From contig DAOWKS010000060.1 of assembly GCA_030643665.1 (NCBI GenBank), positions 1-7,807 of the forward strand: a stretch of DNA of 7,807 bases, in the 5' to 3' direction. Below are positions 5,342-7,807 of the stretch, piece after piece. Source of the stretch: a bacterium. GTDB taxonomy: Bacteria; Patescibacteriota; Minisyncoccia; Minisyncoccales; JAGMAB01. The notes under the pieces are model-generated. The model was not told the origin of the DNA. It made no database searches and saw only the letters and a program-made list of their open reading frames with translations. Numbering within the stretch: position 1 is the first letter of the stretch; every line of letters begins with the position of its first letter. The position numbers and the translations under genes are program-made.

Positions 5342-6118
5342 ATGAAAAACTTAAATGAAATAACAAAACAAGAATTAAAAGCAATAAAAGTTGTTACTTT
5401 TGATATAGACGGCGTGATTATACCAACAGGCACTCAACTAAGAGAGAATCAAGACGGCACTGAATTTTATATGAAATCCAAGCAATTATCAACAAAGTTC
5501 ATAAAAAATTTAAAGATACTTAAAAAATATGTAAGATTAAATTTTTCTTCTGGCAGGAATATTTTATATCTTAAAAGTTTAGTCAATGAAATTTTTGACC
5601 AGGATATTATTATTCAAGCAGAAAATGGAAATCTAACTTGGTTTGAAGGCAGAATTATTCACCCTGTTTATTCTACAAACTATTTTAATAAACTGAGAGA
5701 CATAAGAGAGAGAATTAAAGCGATGATGCTTACCGATAAAAGAATAAGAGGTTTTGAACCAAAGATGTTTATTTTAACACCACATTGTGACCAAATGGAG
5801 GATATACCTAATTTGGTTAAACAAATAGATTCTGAAAACGATTTATATTGTCTTTGGACTAATGAAGGTTATGATATTGGGAGTAAAACAATGAGTAAAG
5901 GACAGGGAATTATTAATATAGCCAAAGAGCTTAAGATTGATCCAAAACAGATTATGACCACTGGAAATAATTATAATGATAAAGAGATGCTTCAATCTGG
6001 TAAAGGAGTTTCAGTGGAACCGGATAGAATTCAAGCAGAATATTTTATTGAACATAAGCCAGAAGAATTAGGCGGCGAGTTATTAGCAGAATTTTTACTT
6101 AGATATTATGCAAGTTAA
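5342..6118 (+). CDS. HAD-superfamily phosphatase, Cof-like (type IIB), substrate unknown
   Basis: Haloacid-dehalogenase-fold hydrolase, most likely a sugar-phosphate or small phosphomonoester phosphatase. The 258-residue protein has motif I, VVTFDIDGVIIPTG, with D21 (nucleophile) and D23 (general acid). Motif II is NFSSGR (67-72). Motif III is K186 in MSKGQGI. Motif IV is TTGNNYNDKEML (206-217), with N212 and D213. Between motifs II and III lies an insert of about 110 residues, the place and rough size of a C2 cap, and the KGQGI/ND layout is Cof-like. In motif IV the usual GDxxND reads GNNYND, so the first acidic metal ligand is Asn209. No Shine-Dalgarno sequence precedes ATG 5342, and a stretch without signal peptide or membrane segment implies a cytosolic protein. 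Its end overlaps the trpS end by 4 bp (convergent). The lost neighbour was a phosphosugar enzyme, but a functional link is only a guess. Confidence 0.87.
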   Translation: MKNLNEITKQELKAIKVVTFDIDGVIIPTGTQLRENQDGTEFYMKSKQLSTKFIKNLKILKKYVRLNFSSGRNILYLKSLVNEIFDQDIIIQAENGNLTWFEGRIIHPVYSTNYFNKLRDIRERIKAMMLTDKRIRGFEPKMFILTPHCDQMEDIPNLVKQIDSENDLYCLWTNEGYDIGSKTMSKGQGIINIAKELKIDPKQIMTTGNNYNDKEMLQSGKGVSVEPDRIQAEYFIEHKPEELGGELLAEFLLRYYAS

Positions 6119-7089
6119 ATAAGACCCATTTTTTGTTTGGCTTGCTGGAGCGTGGATTGGGCAATAATTTGAGCTTTTTTAGCTCCTTGATTCAAAATTT
6201 CCTTGACATAGACCTCTCGAGAGAGAAGTTCTTTTCTTTTCCGTCGGAAGGGTTCCAATTTTAAAATCAAAAGTTCGGCAATTTGCTTTTTAAATTCAGC
6301 ATATCCCTTTCCTTTAAATTTCTTCTCAATTTCTTTTATTGGTTTTTCAGAAAATAAAGAATAAATAGTTAAAAGATTAGATATGCCCGGTTTTCTTTTG
6401 GGTTCGTACTTTATTATTTTTCCGGTGTCGGTTATTGCTGACATTATTTTTTTTCTAATGATTTTCGGTTCGTCAAACAGAAACAAGCAGGACTGGGGTA
6501 TTGATTTGGACATTTTCTTTTTTGGATTATTTAGAGCCATAATTTTAGCTCCTATTTTTGGAATTTGGGCTTTGGGAATTTTAAATGTCTCGCCGAATTT
6601 CTGATTGAATTTTTTAGCCAGGATTTTTGTCAGTTCAAGATGCTGTTTTTGGTCTTTGCCAATTGGAACAATGTCGGTTTGATAGAGTAAAATATCTGCG
6701 GCCATTAAAATCGGATAATTCAAAAGCCCGGCGTTAATGTTTTTTTTGAACTGGCGCGATTTTTCTTTGTATTGGGTCATTCTTTGGAGTTCGCCCACAG
6801 GACAAATTGTGTTTAACAGCCAGGTTAATTCAGTGTGTTCTTTGACTTGCGACTGAATAAAGAGGACAGATTTTTCCGGTTCAATGCCAATGGCTAAATG
6901 AGCAATTGCCGTTTCTATTATTCTTTTTTGGAAATTTATCGGGTCGTAAGGAATAGTCAAAGAGTGCAAGTCAACAATAGAAAAAATACACTCCTGATTT
7001 TCCTGAAGTTCAACCCATTGTTTTATTGCTCCCAAGTAATTTCCAATATGCAGTTGGCCGGTCGGCTGAATGCCGCTGAAAATCCTCAT
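6115..7089 (-). CDS. trpS: Tryptophanyl-tRNA synthetase
   Basis: Class I aminoacyl-tRNA synthetase that activates tryptophan with ATP and charges tRNA-Trp. The 324-residue protein is of normal bacterial length. It begins RIFSGIQPTGQLHIGNYLGA, with the HIGH-type motif as HIGN (14-17). The family block GELQRMTQYKEKS (99-111) is followed by LNYPILMAADILLYQTDIVP, where D132 matches the Asp that binds the indole nitrogen. GKDQKQHLELT and the KMSKS loop (192-196, intact) follow. The C-terminal anticodon-binding helices are lysine-rich. The start at 7089 has no Shine-Dalgarno sequence but sits right at the conserved N-terminus. It lies 18 bp downstream of trpA on the same strand and its TAA overlaps the HAD gene end by 4 bp. 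I see no T-box or tryptophan leader peptide in the gap. Confidence 0.97.
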   Translation of the reverse strand: MRIFSGIQPTGQLHIGNYLGAIKQWVELQENQECIFSIVDLHSLTIPYDPINFQKRIIETAIAHLAIGIEPEKSVLFIQSQVKEHTELTWLLNTICPVGELQRMTQYKEKSRQFKKNINAGLLNYPILMAADILLYQTDIVPIGKDQKQHLELTKILAKKFNQKFGETFKIPKAQIPKIGAKIMALNNPKKKMSKSIPQSCLFLFDEPKIIRKKIMSAITDTGKIIKYEPKRKPGISNLLTIYSLFSEKPIKEIEKKFKGKGYAEFKKQIAELLILKLEPFRRKRKELLSREVYVKEILNQGAKKAQIIAQSTLQQAKQKMGLI

Positions 7090-7090
7090 A

Positions 7091-7138
7091 AAAATAAAAA
7101 TTTAAAACTACAACAAAGTAGATTTTTTCATTGTAGTT
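7091..7138 (-). terminator. Weak hairpin plus T-rich tract between trpA and trpS
   Basis: On the minus strand AACTACAA (7138-7131) pairs perfectly with TTGTAGTT (7113-7106) around a 17-nt loop. It is followed by an AT tract rich in T (7105-7091) up to the trpS ATG. This has the shape of an intrinsic terminator, but the stem is A+T-rich and the loop large. Within the loop a CTAC (7121-7118) can compete for the same GTAG (7111-7108), so two folds exclude each other. The hairpin covers the last trpA codons. It may reduce read-through into trpS, or be chance. Confidence 0.3.
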
Positions 7139-7807
7139 ATGTAATATTTTAGTTCTTTCACCATTCTTTTTTTATTTGATAAGTTTTCATTTATTATATT
7201 AACAATTTTTGAGCAAATTACCACTCCATCCACACTTAATTTATTTAAAATTTTTATATCTTCTGGTTTGCTAATTCCGAAACCAACAACTAACGGCAAA
7301 GAAGTTAGTTTTCTTAAACGTTTTATAAAATTTATTGTTTGAGAACTGATTTTTTTTCTAACGCCTGTTGTTCCAGTAATTAAAACCGCATAAAGAAAAC
7401 TTTTTGATTTTTTGCTTATCTTTTTTATTCTTGGGTTAGAAGTAGTTGGTGCTGCAAGTAAAGCCAAGTTAATTTTATGTTTCAATGAAGCATTATAAAA
7501 AGGTTCTAATTCTTCTAAAGGCACATCCGGAATAATCAAAGTATCTATATCTGAATTTCTGATTTTTTTAAAGTATTTATCTAAACCAATTTTATAAATA
7601 ATATTTACATACTCAATTACAAAAATAGGAATATCAAAACTTTGGGTAATCTTTTTATAAAAATCAAAAATTTGATTTTTACTAATACCTAAGTTTAAAA
7701 CTTTTTGATGAGCAAGAGTTAAAGTTGGACCATCGGCAATTGGATCAGAAAAAGAAGCACTTAATTCCAAAATATCAGCTCCATTTTTAACAATAGTTTT
7801 GATAATT
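7108..7807 (-). CDS. trpA: Tryptophan synthase alpha chain (5' truncated by the window end)
   Basis: TrpA cleaves indole-3-glycerol phosphate to indole and glyceraldehyde 3-phosphate, and passes indole to TrpB. The frame is open to the window edge, so 232 residues are seen and roughly 25-35 N-terminal ones lie outside. The visible part begins IKTIVKNGADILELSASF, then SDPIADGP. The two catalytic acids are kept: Glu in ILEL (E49 of Salmonella) and Asp in ADGP (D60). DVPLEE, LLAAPTTSNPRIKKIS, ITGTTGVR and LVVGFGISKPEDI follow in family order. Odd points are SASFSDP where most members have GIPFSDP, and ICSKIV where GSAIV is usual near the phosphate site. TTG at 7770 is internal, not the start. 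It ends in TAG, 18 bp before trpS. Neighbouring trp genes would lie upstream, beyond the window. Confidence 0.92.
   Translation of the reverse strand, partial: IIKTIVKNGADILELSASFSDPIADGPTLTLAHQKVLNLGISKNQIFDFYKKITQSFDIPIFVIEYVNIIYKIGLDKYFKKIRNSDIDTLIIPDVPLEELEPFYNASLKHKINLALLAAPTTSNPRIKKISKKSKSFLYAVLITGTTGVRKKISSQTINFIKRLRKLTSLPLVVGFGISKPEDIKILNKLSVDGVVICSKIVNIINENLSNKKRMVKELKYYITTMKKSTLL

Noticed and set aside
6898..7152. An 84-codon plus-strand frame over the trpS start
   Set aside because: It is opposite the highly conserved HIGN region of TrpRS, has no recognisable domain and no promoter.
1..7807. UGA recoded as glycine, as in Gracilibacteria or SR1
   Set aside because: The well-supported genes end in TAA or TAG, which raised the question, but none contains an in-frame TGA. 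A recoded genome would show many, so the standard code fits.

Overview
This is a low-GC, tightly packed bacterial segment. It carries the 3' end of rpoC, then ftsK and recA on the plus strand; the rpsF-ssb-rpsR operon on the minus strand; a 250-bp scar made of the first parts of two broken genes; a HAD-type phosphatase on the plus strand; and trpS plus a 5'-truncated trpA on the minus strand. The small A+T-rich genes, convergent genes whose ends overlap, absence of Shine-Dalgarno sequences, and TGNTATAAT promoter boxes suggest a Candidate Phyla Radiation (Patescibacteria, probably Parcubacteria-like) genome. That assignment is inferred from style and protein flavour, not from a marker phylogeny. 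No UGA falls inside a conserved frame, so the UGA-glycine code of Gracilibacteria/SR1 is not in use.

Layout. 1-594: C-terminus of the RNA polymerase beta' subunit. 595-714: an AAAAG-rich imperfect inverted repeat running almost to the ftsK start. 715-2808: FtsK DNA translocase. 2809-2990: intergenic DNA of mixed character, with a patch near 50% GC, two similar hairpins, possible micro-ORFs and the recA promoter. 2991-3995: RecA, whose last 24 bases overlap the end of rpsR. 3972-5012 (minus): S18, SSB and S6 in the usual order. 5013-5036: a 24-bp divergent promoter built on one TTATAA core, with both start codons 8 nt from their -10 hexamers. 5037-5285: a phosphohexomutase 5' fragment (plus) joined to a YchF GTPase 5' fragment (minus). 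5286-5341: a second TTATAA promoter. 5342-6118: HAD phosphatase. 6115-7089 (minus): tryptophanyl-tRNA synthetase. 7108-7807 (minus): tryptophan synthase alpha chain, running off the window.

Most genes are core information-processing or chromosome-maintenance functions: transcription, chromosome segregation, recombination, single-strand DNA protection, ribosome and tRNA charging. The least ordinary parts are the fused pseudogene scar at 5037-5285, the symmetric near-leaderless promoter beside it, and the structured recA leader. I see no mobile element, CRISPR array, tRNA, rRNA or defence system, and no clear new multi-gene system.
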